Source: Ophiostoma sp. CBS 140.51 | Lineage: Eukaryota; Ascomycota; Sordariomycetes; Ophiostomatales; Ophiostomataceae | Direction: 5' to 3' | Length of the DNA: 64,000 nucleotides | Assembly: GCA_029298735.1 (NCBI GenBank) | Contig: JANSLP010000081.1 | Coordinates: 1-64,000 of the forward strand | Shown: in pieces, positions 1 to 11,508 of the stretch | Layout of the letters: each line of letters starts with the position of its first letter | Numbering within the stretch: position 1 is the stretch's first letter | Made by a program: the position numbers and the translations under genes | Notes under the pieces: generated by a model | Told to the model about the DNA's origin: nothing | What the model saw: only the letters and a program-made list of their open reading frames with translations | Database searches by the model: none

Positions 1-501
1 CACTCCTGGCTATTGGCGACTAGCTAGACAGAACCCTCTGGGGAAAAAACTGTCACAGAACTAAGTGGGTGAATATTCTATTCACCGGTGCGTGTGGTAA
101 GCCACAGGTGGCTGCAGTAAAGAAAACGAATAAAGAAAATATGACAGATGAGGTAATTATAGACATAAGAAATAGTGGTGGTGTTGTCGTGTTGTTTCAC
201 ATGGGTGTCGGCGACCTCTCTAGCTCCTTGGCTAGGCGGTACTCCGGGAGCCTCTCGCTTCGAATAAGCCACCGGAGGAGCGGTCGGGCCGTGAGGCCCG
301 TCTGTAGGCGGTCGTCTAGGTCCGTCGGTGTCTGTGGCCAGTCTGACGGTCTTGGGGGTGTTTCTGTGCATGACAGGAGGACGTGGGCCGGGGTCTCGTC
401 TTCGGCCCCGCATATGCATGTTGGTGAGTCTACGGCGCCTTGCCGGTAGAGGTATGCACGGAGGCCGATGTGGCCGGTCCGGATTTGCGTGAGGAGGCTG
501 C
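1..501 (-). mobile_element. 3' end of a LINE (non-LTR) element, copy 1, 5'-truncated
   Basis: This stretch is nearly the same as 43306-43801 and is read on the minus strand. It encodes the extreme C-terminus of the LINE polyprotein, including the Cys/His segment CxC-x7-HxxxxC, and then the 3' UTR. Homology to the other copy stops abruptly at about 501, which is the typical 5' truncation of LINE insertions. About 16 bases of the 3' end seen in the other copy fall outside the window, so the target-site duplication cannot be checked. Here the reading frame stays open with a Trp codon near 343 (DWP), where the other copy has a stop, and ends at TGA near 198. Confidence 0.85.
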
Positions 502-1365
502 AATATTTTACAGTTATGTGATAATTATTTCACCAGAAAATCCATATTTGGAAAATCAGAAATAATGTTCTTATTTCATTTACTTTATGTATTTATCTAA
601 TTTTTCATCGTTTTCAATTTTACAGAAAAAGACAGTGACTAGGATTTTGTGAGTCTGTCGCTAATCGGGTACTTCGATCTCGGGTGCATCAATGTCGGCG
701 GTTTCGCATAGTTCCTTTGGCGAACTAGCAAGTGCGCTGAATCGCAACGCTGTGAAGGCTCCATATGGCCGGAGAACCGTCTAGGTAAAAGGCGTTTAAT
801 TGCAAAGCTATCTTTTGTTATTTATGTTTGTGATGTGTTTAGGGTAGAGTCAGGTAGAAGTATATCGGTACAGCTTCCGATTTGTCTTTGGAACTCTCTT
901 GAGGCCTGCTTAATGAAAGAAAAACGAGTTCTCTTGCATCGCATCCATCGAGCGTCAAAACTATGACGGGGACGAAAAGTCACACAATCCCAATACTTAA
1001 TAGTCTTCTTTTATTTAGCCCTAACAACCACTTATCGCCTCCCTCTCGGCGGGCCTATGGTTCGTCGAAGAGATTCTCATTTCACAAGCAACAAAGAGGT
1101 AATATAAAATGCCACGAAACCATATAATGATTGTAATAGACATCCCTCACAAATCTTTGCTGGTAAACCAACGTCATCCATAAACATGCCACTGCTTTCC
1201 GCTGTATTATGTGATGTGTCTGTTGTCAATTTTTCCGATTCATCCAACTCCAATTCTGGTAAACGATTGCGTTAGCATTTTTCACGACGCAATTGCCCAC
1301 GCAGAATCACTCGGTCCATACACTGTCCATAGCGATGCCAAGGCATTGCAAAGGCCATGACAACA
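502..1365. other. Intergenic, no gene seen
   Basis: AT-rich unique sequence between the LINE remnant and the decayed peptidase gene. No open frame longer than noise, no repeat and no recognisable RNA gene was seen on either strand. Confidence 0.5.
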
Positions 1366-2626
1366 ATGCATATCGAAAACTACAGCTCCCCAAGAAGTTC
1401 CTTCGCCTCTCAACTTCACCACAACGCTGGAAACGATCCTCAAGACAGTCAATGACGCCATCGACGCGTACGTGTCTGTCGTGGACAAGTTCGTAACGGA
1501 GACAACAGCACCAGAAACCGCAACGTCTGGAAACTTTATCGAGTCGATAGGACACGCAAACAGCTGCCTCCCATTGGCACACAACATGCTGCAGGTGTAT
1601 GAGCTTTCAGGAGACTCAACGCTGCGCAAGACCGCAGAAGAGGCAGTTGATTTGTTTGAGGATGTCAAGGTAATGTCAAGCATGCGCGAGGACTTGTTCG
1701 TCCGTGTTGATGTACTCTACCAATAGTGGAGGAAAAAGGAAAGAAAAGAAGGAGAGGGAAAAGATAGAGGGAGGGAGAACCGAAATGGACCGGGTCTTAA
1801 GACAGGACTCGCCCCAGAACAAATACGCTTTCTTGTCACGCTCCACGAGCAGCATGTGTCATGCGAAGCAGTACTGCCATCCGGTACACAACAACGACAA
1901 CGGCTCCTTGCCATCCACAAGCGGCTGAACGAGGTTGAAAAACATTATCTGGCAAGAAAAGAACCTTGGCAACTGTGGCTCGCACAGAAAGAGTGTGAGG
2001 GACTGCCTGCGTCGCTATACTATATCTATCTACATCATGGTACACGACGGACAAGACACGAGGCAGACGCTCTGTCCCCCTGCGGGAATTTGTGATGGAA
2101 CACGTCCGCCACGCTCATGTCTGCCGAAAGTTGTCTGATATCCGGGGCCCAACCCTCCCGCAACAATGTACCACTGTTTGTCGAAACCTTGCGACTCCGC
2201 CAGGGAGCGGCCGAGGTTGTTGGGTTTCCGCACTATGTGGCCCTTGTCATGAAACAAGAACAGCGGATGGCGCAGACGGTCCAGGCTGTGGACAGATACT
2301 TTGACAATTTGCTGCGGTATATTCAGCCCCTCGCCGTGATGACTGTCAGCCAGCTGCTGCAGTGCAAAAAAGCGGATCTGGCAAGTCGTAAGTCCGACCA
2401 TGGATACGAAAACGAAGCAGAAAACGAAACCCATCTACATGATTAGGACATTGCATACTACCAGAGGAAGCTAGTATATGAACGTACATCCGTCACGCCG
2501 GAAAGATATGATGGAGTATCCCCCGATGGAGCACGTTCTCGACGTCATTTAGGCCATTGTGTCCGAACTGTACGGTCTAGCGTTTGAGGAAATCCCACGA
2601 CGCCCCAACGACCATTGCTCAAGATT
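1366..2626 (+). pseudogene. Decayed M3-family metallopeptidase (thimet oligopeptidase/saccharolysin-like) fragment
   Basis: One reading frame from about 1391 to 2446 carries successive M3-type blocks: an APETATSGNF-like N-terminal segment, SMREDLF at about 1680, a LAPEQIRFL segment at about 1808, EGLPASL at about 2000, NNVPLFVETLRLRQ at about 2160 and KKADLASR at about 2370. In-frame stops lie at 1724-1726, 2093-2095 and 2444-2446. The last sits where the family has Trp in a W-D pair, so TGG to TAG is likely. A +1 shift near 2510 moves the continuation (EYPPMEHVL) to another frame, with a further stop at 2550-2552. The alignment ends near 2626, well before the HExxH zinc site, so the catalytic part is missing. 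Family assignment is by eye from conserved blocks. The A/G-rich stretch at 1727-1790 may be an insertion. Confidence 0.72.
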
Positions 2627-2971
2627 ATTTGTCATTAACTTTGCCCGGCTTTTATCATCGGTTCTTGAATATATAGTTGTCTCACGATAGTAGCAGTACG
2701 ACCCCCTCATACTCGAGTTCAACCTGAAGCGCCTATCCACGAAGGCGGCATCTTGCAGCGGCAGTAGACAAGCTGTAATAGTTGGCAAACCCTGAACAAA
2801 CGGACATTAAGTTTGACTGGTCACTTTTATGTTAATGACGCGAGTGCGATCGCTTGCATGCATCATCGTGATATGTTTGTAAGTGGACGCCATTTACTTT
2901 TACTCTTTAAGTACATGATACAGAAAGCCGCAATTAGAGCAGCACATCATAGCAAAGAACCCGTCTCCCTC
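2627..2971. other. Intergenic, 3' flank of MFS gene
   Basis: No gene was recognised. The sequence lies between the end of the peptidase relic and the stop codon of the minus-strand transporter gene. Confidence 0.4.
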
Positions 2972-4602
2972 CTAATAAATGTACCGCATCGTGGCTTCCA
3001 GTGGCTGACCCGGGAGCAGCACATCTTCCTGGCCCTTTGGCACGGACCCGTAGAGTCTATCACGCCGCTTGTTCTCGCGCCAGAGCGAAATGCTGTTGAT
3101 GGTGCAAAGCATACCGGCCAGGACAGTAAAGGCGAATCCAATCCACATGCCCTTCACGTAGCGCGGGCCTTCAGAGGCCGGAAACATGTTGGTGCCGAGC
3201 AGCGTGCCGCACTGGCCAACGGTCATGATAATCCAGAGGCCGCCGGCACGCTTGCTCTCGTTCTCGTTGGTGTTGGCGTTCCACACGAGATTGACGGCGA
3301 CAGTGATGAAGATGGTCACGACGAGGAAGAGACCAACATAGCGCGACGCCACAGTGGTCGTGACGGCACAGATGATGTAGCCAATGGCGGCCGTAACGCA
3401 GAAAAAGACGGCAAAGGGCCCTCGCATGCGATAGCGGTCCGACGCCCAAGTGACAACAAGCATGATAAAAAACGAGAAGAGGTACGGCGGGGCTGACAGG
3501 CCGTTTGACTGCTGAGCATCAAAGACGCCCATCTCGCTGACGATGGTGGGGAGGAACAGCGGCCTGCCGTGGTTAGTCTGTCGTCCCTCTCAGATGGAGA
3601 CAAGGGCAACACGTACATAGAGGCAAATGACACATTGGTGCTAAAGTTAGTAAAGGCAAAGAGCCAGTCTATGACCGTCAGCGGAAATAACTTGTGCGAG
3701 ACGATGAGGGAGACCACGGGGGGCATACTTCGGTAGTCTTTAAAGGCATCGAAAAGATGGGCAAAGTTGATGCGGCTGTCGCCTTTATCCTCCTCTTGGC
3801 GACGCGCAAATGTCTCGGCAATATCGCGCTCGCGCTCGGTCAGGAAGCGCGCCTTCTGTGGACTGTCAGGGATGAACCACCAGCACATGGCAGCAATGAG
3901 CGCGGTCGGCACGCCCTCGATGATAAACAGGAACCGCCAGCTCGCCACGCGCGAGTGGGCACCAGCAATGGCATAGGCTAGGGCGCCGCCGTAGGCATTG
4001 GCCAGAGTCGAGCCAGACAAAAAGATTCCGAAACGCAAGCCCATGGATTCGCGCGGGTAGAAAAAAGAAAAGTAGAGCGGCACGCCGGGCCCGAACATGG
4101 TCTCGGCGATGCCCAGAAAGAAGCGGCAGGCCATCAGACCGGCCCAGTTCGTGCACGTCGACTGCAGGGTCGAGGCGACACCCCAGAAGAGCACGACGCC
4201 GGTGACCCAGATGTGCGCCGGGAACAACTTCCAGCCGATGGTGGTGAACTGAAAGACGATGTAGGCAATGTAGAAACTGGACTGTTAGGAAAGATGAAGA
4301 AGCCAAGGAAAAGACGAGGACCGCCGAGAGTCAACTTACGCCGTACCAAGCCACTGGTACTGTGGCCCTGAGATGCCCAGGTCGGCGTTCATGCCTGCCG
4401 TCTTTGCATTGCCCAGGTTGGAGCGGTCCAGCACCGAGAACGTGTACAGGATGAAGCAGATGGGCATTAGGTTCCAGTCGAGCTTGCGCACGACCTTGTT
4501 GATCTCCTCCCGTGTATAGAGGGCGCCTCCGCCATCTTCTAGGGTGATTTCGATTTTTTCAGTCATCTCTGTGGCCTTGTTGATCGAGGCGGTGTCTGCC
4601 AT
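2972..4602 (-). CDS. MFS permease, ACS (allantoate/nicotinate-type) family
   Basis: Predicted plasma-membrane importer of an anionic small organic molecule. Exons on the minus strand are 4602-4340, 4276-3617 and 3563-2972, giving 504 aa. Introns are 63 bp (GTAAGT..CAG) and 53 bp (GTACGT..CAG with a CTAAC branch site). The protein has an acidic N-terminal tail, then LDWNLMPICFILYTFSVLDRSN typical of Dal5/Tna1/Liz1-like transporters, an LGNA motif after TM1, RFFLGIAE in TM4, a central loop with a charged stretch (ERERDIAETFARRQEED) and six further membrane segments ending in a short basic/polar tail. It is transcribed divergently from the AtuA-like gene and shares its 0.6 kb promoter region, so the two may be co-regulated. 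The substrate cannot be read from sequence; vitamins, allantoate, pantothenate and other organic acids are all possible in this family. Confidence 0.88.
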
Positions 4603-5193
4603 TGAAGCAACTCAAACAGAAAAGGTGTGAAGGAAAAATGGAAAGGGAAACTCGAAGATAGATTCAGGAGCACGCTGACCACACGACGAGGAATAAGGAG
4701 AGAAGAGAGGCAGCGCTGCTCGAGGTAGATATACCAGTCTGTCGAGGGCCCGACCGCAATCAGGGGAAATCAGGCGAGACCGAGCAGTCCTTGCCCCAGA
4801 TGGACAGGGTCGTGGCAAATAAGGGGGAAACGTGGACTAGGACTCAAGACAAGTCGACAAACTCTTGAACGTGCCATTCCATGGCGAATGCGCAGTGAAG
4901 ACACGAGGCATCTGACGGGAATGGCGAGAAGAAGGATTCTGTCCGGGGTCCCCTTGAAAATACTGGAGTATGGGGAAACTGGGGTGCACCAGACTGCAAA
5001 TACGATGTCGGTGTCATCCCGAGCCTCGGCAAGACGCCGAACTTCAACCTCGTGTTTTTCGTCATTCTTTTATTTTATTTTTATTTTTATTTATTTATTC
5101 ATTTTTCATTTTTTCTCCTGGATATAACTCGACTTGCTCGACAATACGACCATCTCCCTGACTTGGATCCAAACGTATGCCCATACACCATCC
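4603..5193. promoter_or_regulatory. Divergent promoter region, MFS permease / AtuA-like gene
   Basis: A 0.59 kb intergenic region between two divergent start codons. It contains a pyrimidine-rich T/A run at 5070-5118 just upstream of the AtuA-like start, as expected for a fungal leader. No clear inverted-repeat operator was picked out. Confidence 0.45.
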
Positions 5194-7074
5194 ATGGCTG
5201 ATATCATGGCTGACATTGACTTTACCATATTGACGCCCAATGCCATGCTTGGCTATGGCTACCGGCTGGACCATTTTTGGTATGGCATCGAGCACTACAA
5301 GCCGGCGGCCATCATCGTTGACTCGGGCTCGACCGATGCGGGCCCCTACAAGCTGGGCATGAACAAGATGACCTGCAGCCGCGAGTCGTACATCCGCGAC
5401 CTGTCAGCGATGCTCGACGCATGCTACTACCGCAAGATCAAGGTGATCGTCGGCTCCGCCGGCGGCGACGGCAGCAACAAGCACGTGGCCGAGATGCTGT
5501 CGTTCGTGCAGGCGATTGCCGAGGATAAGGGCTACGCCTTCAAGGTGGCGACCATCACCAACAGCCTGACGCGCCCACTGATCAAGCAGCGCATCGTCGA
5601 TGGCAAATGCTCGCCATGCGGGCCCGTGCCGCCGCTGGCTGAAGCGGATGTCGACAAGGCCGTGGACGTCGTGGGGCAGATGGGAGCCGAGCCGTATGTT
5701 CCTCTCTCCCTCGCTTTGCAACCTCTCCTTCTGTCTCTCATCTAACGACGCAGCTTCATCGAGGCTCTCAAGCAGGACCCCGACATCATCATTGGCGGCC
5801 GTGCCTACGATCCCTCGGCCTTTGCCGCATTTTGCCTGTCGCGCGGCGTCGAACCCGGGGCCGCCTGGCACATGGGAAAGATCCTCGAGTGCGGCGGCAT
5901 CTGCGCGGTGCCCAAGGGCCGGTCGATGATCGCGCGGATGCACCGGTCGTCGTTTGAGCTGACGCCGCTGTCGCCAACGGAAAGGTGCACTCCCGTGTCG
6001 GTGGCGGCACACACCCTATACGAAAAGACGCGCCCGGATCGGCTGCCGGGCCCCGGCGGCGTCCTGCACCTGGCCGATGCCAGGTACGTCCAACAGGCCG
6101 ACGGTCGCACCGTGCTCGTGCAGGGCGCACACTTTGAGCCGCGGCCGTATCAGGTCAAGCTGGAGGGCGTCGAACGGCTGGGCCACCGGACCATCTTTAT
6201 CGGCGGCATCCGCGATCCGATCTTGATCGAGCAGATCGACGAGTTCCTCGAGGCCGTGCGCGCCTACATCCAGAACCTGTTTCCGGAGCTGGACAAAACT
6301 GACAAATGCCGGCTCATCTACCATGTCTACGGACGGAACGCCGTCATGGGCACGCTGGAGCCGACGCCAAGGGCCGGCCACGAGATCGCTATCATGGGTG
6401 AGGTGGTGGCGCCGACCAAGGCGCTGTCGTATGCCATTGCCAACAACGTGCGAACGTCGATCCTGCACTTCCCCTACGAGGGCCAGCTGGCGACAACGGG
6501 CAACTTTGCGTCACCGCTGAGCCCACAGGAGCAGGACGCCGGTGAGGTCTTCAAGTTCAGCCTGTATCACCTGATCGATCTGACGGCCGGCGAGGAGACG
6601 TCGCTATTCCCGGTCACCGTCCAGACCGTTGCCAGCACCAAGCCGCCGCCGCCACACGACGCCGAGCCCGAGCGCCTGACAGCTGACGAGCGACATGTGT
6701 TTGCCACGGCGACGCCAGTGCCGATCCCGCCGAAGCAAGTGTCCAGCGGCGAAATCACTATCCAGGACATTGCCACAGTCGTGCGGTCCAAGAACAGCGG
6801 CCCCTTTGAGCTGACGCTGGACATTATGTTTGACACCAATGCCTCGTACGAACGTGTGCGCGCCGCCGATGTGCTGACCAACGACGTGATCAAGGCGCTG
6901 TACAACGTCGCGGACGACGACATTATCACCAACATGTATTTTGACCCGGCGCTAGCATGGAAGTGCACGATCAAGCGGCCGTGGGCACAGGGGAGTATTG
7001 GCGAGCGGGACACGCTGGGAACACAGCAGCACGCTCCATTGTTGACCGTTACAGTTCCAGCACTGAGGGTGTGA
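5194..7074 (+). CDS. AtuA-like (DUF1446) protein fused to DUF4387
   Basis: Two-domain protein of 606 aa. Exons are 5194-5693 and 5754-7074; the 60 bp intron runs GTATGT..CAG. The N-terminal three quarters match the acyclic terpene utilisation AtuA/DUF1446 family: LTPNAMLGYGY near residue 15, VGSAGGDGSN near 90, IIGGRAYDPSAF near 175 and LECGGICAVPKG. The C-terminal about 100 residues match DUF4387: RSKNSGPFELTLDIMF, FDPALAWKCTI, GERDTLGTQQHAPLL. In bacteria AtuA is encoded in terpene/isovalerate catabolic operons, often with the DUF4387 protein as a separate neighbour; here both are in one chain. The start at 5194 (MADIMADIDF) is chosen because family members begin close to the DFTILTPNAM motif; Met 5206 is an alternative. 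The neighbouring permease and cyclase-family gene suggest a small organic-acid catabolic group. The biochemical reaction is not established for the fungal proteins. Confidence 0.87.
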
Positions 7075-7254
7075 TGAGAGAAGAGAGAGAATAGATAGAG
7101 TAAATGAATAGAATAAAGGCTCTATGTTGTATGTATGATGAACAATATATACTAAAAGATAGAATATGATCAAAGGCAACGAAAAAAAAAAAAGAAAAAC
7201 AGATAAAAGGAAAAAAAACAAAAACTATCTCTGTACCATATATCGCAGTTCCAT

Positions 7255-8511
7255 CTAAAATATCGCCAAGGCATTAGGGGGACTCGCAACTCCCGACGGG
7301 ATATTCAAGGGACAACTAGTCAGAAAAAACGTCCAGCGACCCAGCGCCTTGCAGTGGGCAGCCAGCGCATCCAGGTCCCACAGCTCGCCAATGGGCATGC
7401 CCCAGCCGCTGAGGAATACTTCGTGACAGCTGACACCCCAGTCTCTCCTCGGCGGCCAGGCCTCATAGGCATTGGTGTCGCCAGCAACGGCGGCAAAGCC
7501 GTTGTCCCAGTGCCACTCGAGCATTGCGCGGCTGGCCTCGACGCCCACAAACGACCGGTCCGGCCTTTCTGCCAGCGCCACCTGCTCGTTCGGGCTCAGC
7601 TTGCGGTACTCCTCGATCCAACCCGAGCGCACCAGCAAAATATCGCCCTCACGGAACGCGCCAATGCCCTGCGCCACGGCCACGGCCTTGAGCTGCTCCA
7701 GCGGGATAGCGTGGGACTCAAACGGCGAGTACGCGATCCCCTGTTCCAGCGCCCAGGACCGCCAGTCCAGCAGTACGCCGCGGCCGGCCACTCCGCGCTC
7801 GGCGATGCCCTGGATGCCGATCCGTTCATTTTTTTCTAGGCCCGAGATGTCCGCCTGCGTCACGCCGTTGTAGTACCGCGGGCCGCCCTCGTGTGTGCCG
7901 TCGGCTGCCTCCTGGTAAGGATAGTGTCGCAGGCCGTCCCAGTGGCTTGACGCCTGCGTGTTGAGGTGCAGCTCATCGTCGTTCGCATATCCCTTGGAGA
8001 TGATATTGTGCACGCACGGTTTGCGCCGCGGGTTCATCGGCAGCACGGGTGTTGTCAGCGGCAGATTAAGCGGTAGCCGCTCGCCTGACCGGATCTCCGA
8101 TGCTGCTGCTGCGCGCACCGCCTCAGCTGTCAGAAGGTTGAGCGTGCCGAGCTCGTCGTCGGTGCCGTATAGGCCCCATGCCGAGGCCTTGGGGTGTGAC
8201 GGGTGAAGAGGCAGTTCGCTGAACGTGGGGCGCTGCCGAGATGTCGGAGATGCATGCGTCTCTTGCTTTTGTTGCTTCAATTTAACTCCATTTGTGACGT
8301 GATTCTTCGTGCCATTCCTCTTGGCCGTCGGCTTGGCCAGGCAGTTGGTTCGCGACGAGCGCTTTTGGTGCAGAACCTTGGGCATGCTGACGATAGGAGG
8401 CAATTGCTGAAGAACTAGGAAGGATACGAGAGGACTGACAATTATGACACAGGGTTTTGTGTCCAGCTGTTCTCCTGCGGAATATACCGAGCCGGAAGAC
8501 TGTTGATGCAT
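7255..8511 (-). CDS. Cyclase-family (PF04199) hydrolase
   Basis: A single exon of 418 aa if the first ATG (8511) is used. Met at 8385 gives 376 aa, closer to the usual size of this family, and the residues before it are not conserved-looking. The domain begins around LPLHPSHPKASAWGLYGTDDELGTLNLL. The metal-binding motif of the family (HxGTHxDxxxH) appears in the fungal form SSHWDGLRHY. Later blocks are GRGVLLDWRSW, GDILLVRSGW, AVAGDTNAYEAWP and HEVFLSGWGMPIGELWDLDAL. The superfamily includes kynurenine formamidase and isatin hydrolase, metal-dependent hydrolases of amides or lactams. Bacterial relatives are often annotated only as cyclase. The gene is convergent with the AtuA-like gene and divergent from the Zn2Cys6 gene at 8907. 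The exact substrate is unknown. Confidence 0.85.
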   Translation of the reverse strand: MHQQSSGSVYSAGEQLDTKPCVIIVSPLVSFLVLQQLPPIVSMPKVLHQKRSSRTNCLAKPTAKRNGTKNHVTNGVKLKQQKQETHASPTSRQRPTFSELPLHPSHPKASAWGLYGTDDELGTLNLLTAEAVRAAAASEIRSGERLPLNLPLTTPVLPMNPRRKPCVHNIISKGYANDDELHLNTQASSHWDGLRHYPYQEAADGTHEGGPRYYNGVTQADISGLEKNERIGIQGIAERGVAGRGVLLDWRSWALEQGIAYSPFESHAIPLEQLKAVAVAQGIGAFREGDILLVRSGWIEEYRKLSPNEQVALAERPDRSFVGVEASRAMLEWHWDNGFAAVAGDTNAYEAWPPRRDWGVSCHEVFLSGWGMPIGELWDLDALAAHCKALGRWTFFLTSCPLNIPSGVASPPNALAIF

Positions 8512-8906
8512 TTGTCACCCAAAAATGATATGACGTTGTGCCGACATCGAGCCCGGCATTATGCCGCTGCTAGCTCTTTTAGAAGTCCTCGCGATGGCAC
8601 CGAAGACTCCACAACTGACACTACTTGGTGGCGATCGTTGTCGACAAGCCAGGAACAGCAGGTTTTGTGCAAAGCCTGTTATTTCCACGCGCCTTCCCCG
8701 CAAGGCATTTAGCGCTGCTGGCCTCTTTCCTTACATGACTCGACTTTTCCACGGACGGCCATTCTCTCGCGGCAACACGCCGAAGACCGAGCAGTAACTC
8801 AAATTACTGGCACCTCCATACACGTCACGGAAGACACCGAGGGACCACGAACAGGCATGAGGCTGCAACGATCCCGGCATCACGACACACTGTGTGACAC
8901 TGGGAG
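8512..8906. promoter_or_regulatory. Divergent promoter region, cyclase-family gene / Zn2Cys6 regulator
   Basis: A 395 bp spacer between divergent starts, with no gene inside. The arrangement would let the neighbouring Zn2Cys6 protein control both genes, but I could not identify a convincing CGG-type operator here. Confidence 0.4.
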
Positions 8907-11508
8907 ATGACACCCCCCGACATCTCTGAAGCTACACCGCCGTCGCCGCAGCCGGCTTCTAAAACTGCTGCTTTGCGCAAATACGGCTTCTCGTGCCTGG
9001 CCTGCCGCCGGCGCAAGATCCGCTGCGACGGCCACCGCCCGACATGTCGCGGCTGCAGCCGGTCAGGCGAGCCGTGCGTGTACCAGGCCCACGACGCATC
9101 CGTGTCGCGCCTATCGCATGCGCTCGAGCGGTCCGAAGCGCGCGTCGCCGAGCTGCAGGAGTCGCTGCGGGGCGCCGAGTCGCTCAACCTGCTGTCTAGC
9201 CAGGCACGGATAGCGACGGCCGGCCATGCCGAGTTCACAACTGGTCCTGGGCCGGTTTTGGCTGCTCCTTGTAGTTTGCCAGTGGATGAAAAAGACTCAG
9301 CTGTCACAAAACGCCACGAGCTGGACAGCGCCGGCAAAACGAGTCTCATTGTCGACGAGCATGGTACACTGCACTACTACGGCGCCACGTCGCGCTTCCA
9401 CCTGTTCGGTGCCGCCAACCAGACTGCCGGCGGCACAGTGACGCCGCCCGTCGTTGCAACAGATGAGGCCTACCACCGGCGCTGGCTCCTGTCGAACGCT
9501 CGCTTCCAAGCATCGTGGGACCGCGCGGCCCTGGCTAACCTGCGCAAGCTGACGGTCGGCGACGACGACGACGGGCCGGATCCCGAGATCGCGACGACGC
9601 TGCTGCAGATCTACTGGACGTGGCAAGCGCCGCTGCACAACTACGTGTACCGGCGCTGCTTCAGCCGCGACATGGCGCTCGGCGGCGAGGGGCCGTACTT
9701 TTCGGCATTCCTGCTCAACGTCATCTTTGCGCACGCCTGCCGCCACTCCAACGCCGGCGATGCGCGCTTCGACCGCTACGACAAGGGCGAAGTCTTTCTG
9801 CGGCGCGCCAAGATGCTGCTGCTCGCCGAGATGGATGAGGACAAGCCGCGTATCCCTACGATCCAGGGCCTGCTTCTCTTGGGCGGCCGTCAGTGCGCCG
9901 TCGGAAAGAACGCGCAGGGCTGGCTCTACACAGGCATGGCAATCCGCATGATCCAGCATCTCGGCCTGCATCTACCTAAGAGCCGCAGCAGCCTGCTGGA
10001 GCGCCTCGAGCCGGATGACCTCGAAGCCCGCAAGCGTCTGTATCTGTCGGCTTACGTATGGGACAAGTAAGTGAGACCCCGCGGAGGACGATGACGTCGA
10101 TGGATAGCACACACTAACTGGTCCAGAAGCATAAGCTTGTGTCTGGGCCGGCCGCCGTCCCTGCCGGACATGCCGTATCCCCCGATGCCATTATGTAAGA
10201 TGCTTCTCCCCCGTTCAACATCCCTATTCTCACCCTTTCGACTTCTGCTCACCTCATCAGTCGACAGCTCAGACGACGACGACATGTGGTATCCCTTTTA
10301 CCTCGACAACGAAGGCCGCAACACGTACCAGCCGACGCCAAGCTACAACACGACGACGTTTTTGCACTTTTGCGAGCTGGCCAAGGTACGTCTCTGAACA
10401 CCACCTGGACTGACTCTTGACTATCTCTTGACTCACTGTCGGCTGGCTCTTGGACTAACGACTTCTGTAGATCATCAACGAGATGTACGACACTGTGTAC
10501 AACCGCCGGCCGGACCATATCGACCAGGACGGCATCGTGCACCTCGAGACCAAGTTCCGTGCCTTTTACCGCAGCCTGCCGGCCAAGATCCGCGTCGACG
10601 ACGTCGAAGCCCTGCCGTTCTGCCCGCCACCACACATTGTCTCACTCAAGTAAGTCTCTGCTACGTTATGTGTCTATTCCATAGACTTTCTAGCACTGCG
10701 CTTACCGGCACTGTACAGCATCCTATATCACACGTCCTTGATCCTGCTTTACCGACCGTCCTTTTTGCTCGCCATCAACCAGGTGCACCACAACAACGCC
10801 TCGAGGACCCCTGCAACGCCGCCTAGCCTCCTTGCGCTTTCCCAACACATCTGCACTGACGAAGCTGCCAAGGTCAACTCCTTCTTCCGCGCCTACGGCC
10901 GTGCTTTTATGTTCCGCCACCAGACCTACCTCACATCCTACTGCGTGTACACTGCCGCCACCATCGAGGTCCAGCAGGTGCGCCACCCCGACCCGGCCGT
11001 AGCCACGCAGGCCGTCGAGCGCCTCGGGACGACCTTGCGCATGCTTGAAGTGGAGAGCCAGCAGACGCCTGGCATCCGCCGCAGCATTGACATTATCAAG
11101 GCCCAACTGGGCGGTGCTGCTGCTGCTGCCGCTGCTGTCGCCACAACAGGAAATATGGCACCGGTAGTGGACACACATCAGTCGCTCGCACCGACACAGG
11201 TACTTCCTATAGGCGACAAGGACACCAGCCGTCCGGCCGTGGGTCCTGCTGTAGACCTGGACGTTCTCATACGCGATGAGGGCCAGGCTGCGCAGCTACC
11301 GCTTGCTTACGAACAACAGGTCCAGCAGCTGGGACCTCCTGGTCTAGGTCCCACAGTCAGTGCCGTGCAGCCGAATGAGGATTTTAACACGTTCTTCGTG
11401 CCAGGCGACACCGAGGAGACGTTTAAGCCGGGCATGCTTGACGCGACATGGTTTCCATGGTATATCCCAGATGCAGGCGGCGGCTTTATTCCTAACCTGG
11501 ATGTGTAA
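8907..11508 (+). CDS. Zn2Cys6 transcription factor (fungal_trans domain)
   Basis: Nuclear DNA-binding regulator of 773 aa. Exons are 8907-10066, 10127-10194, 10261-10385, 10471-10649 and 10719-11508, all with GT..AG borders and preserved frame. The binuclear zinc cluster uses Cys30, 33, 40, 47, 50 and 57 (CLACRRRKIRC...CRGC), followed by a heptad-like linker (LSHALERSEARVAELQESL) that fits a dimerising coiled coil. The fungal-specific regulatory domain follows around residues 210-420 (e.g. TIQGLLLLGGRQCAVG, TGMAIRMIQHLGLHL). The C-terminus has an Ala run at about 11116-11136 and an acidic stretch that could be an activation region. Its target genes may be the adjacent cyclase-family gene or the wider catabolic block. 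The regulated pathway is inferred from position only. Confidence 0.92.

Noticed and set aside
3171..3449. Long shadow frames opposite and overlapping the MFS gene (also 2813-3496 on the plus strand)
   Set aside because: Antisense or out-of-frame translations of conserved transporter exons, with no family features.
9297..9971. 224-codon minus-strand frame
   Set aside because: Complement of the Zn2Cys6 regulator exon 1.
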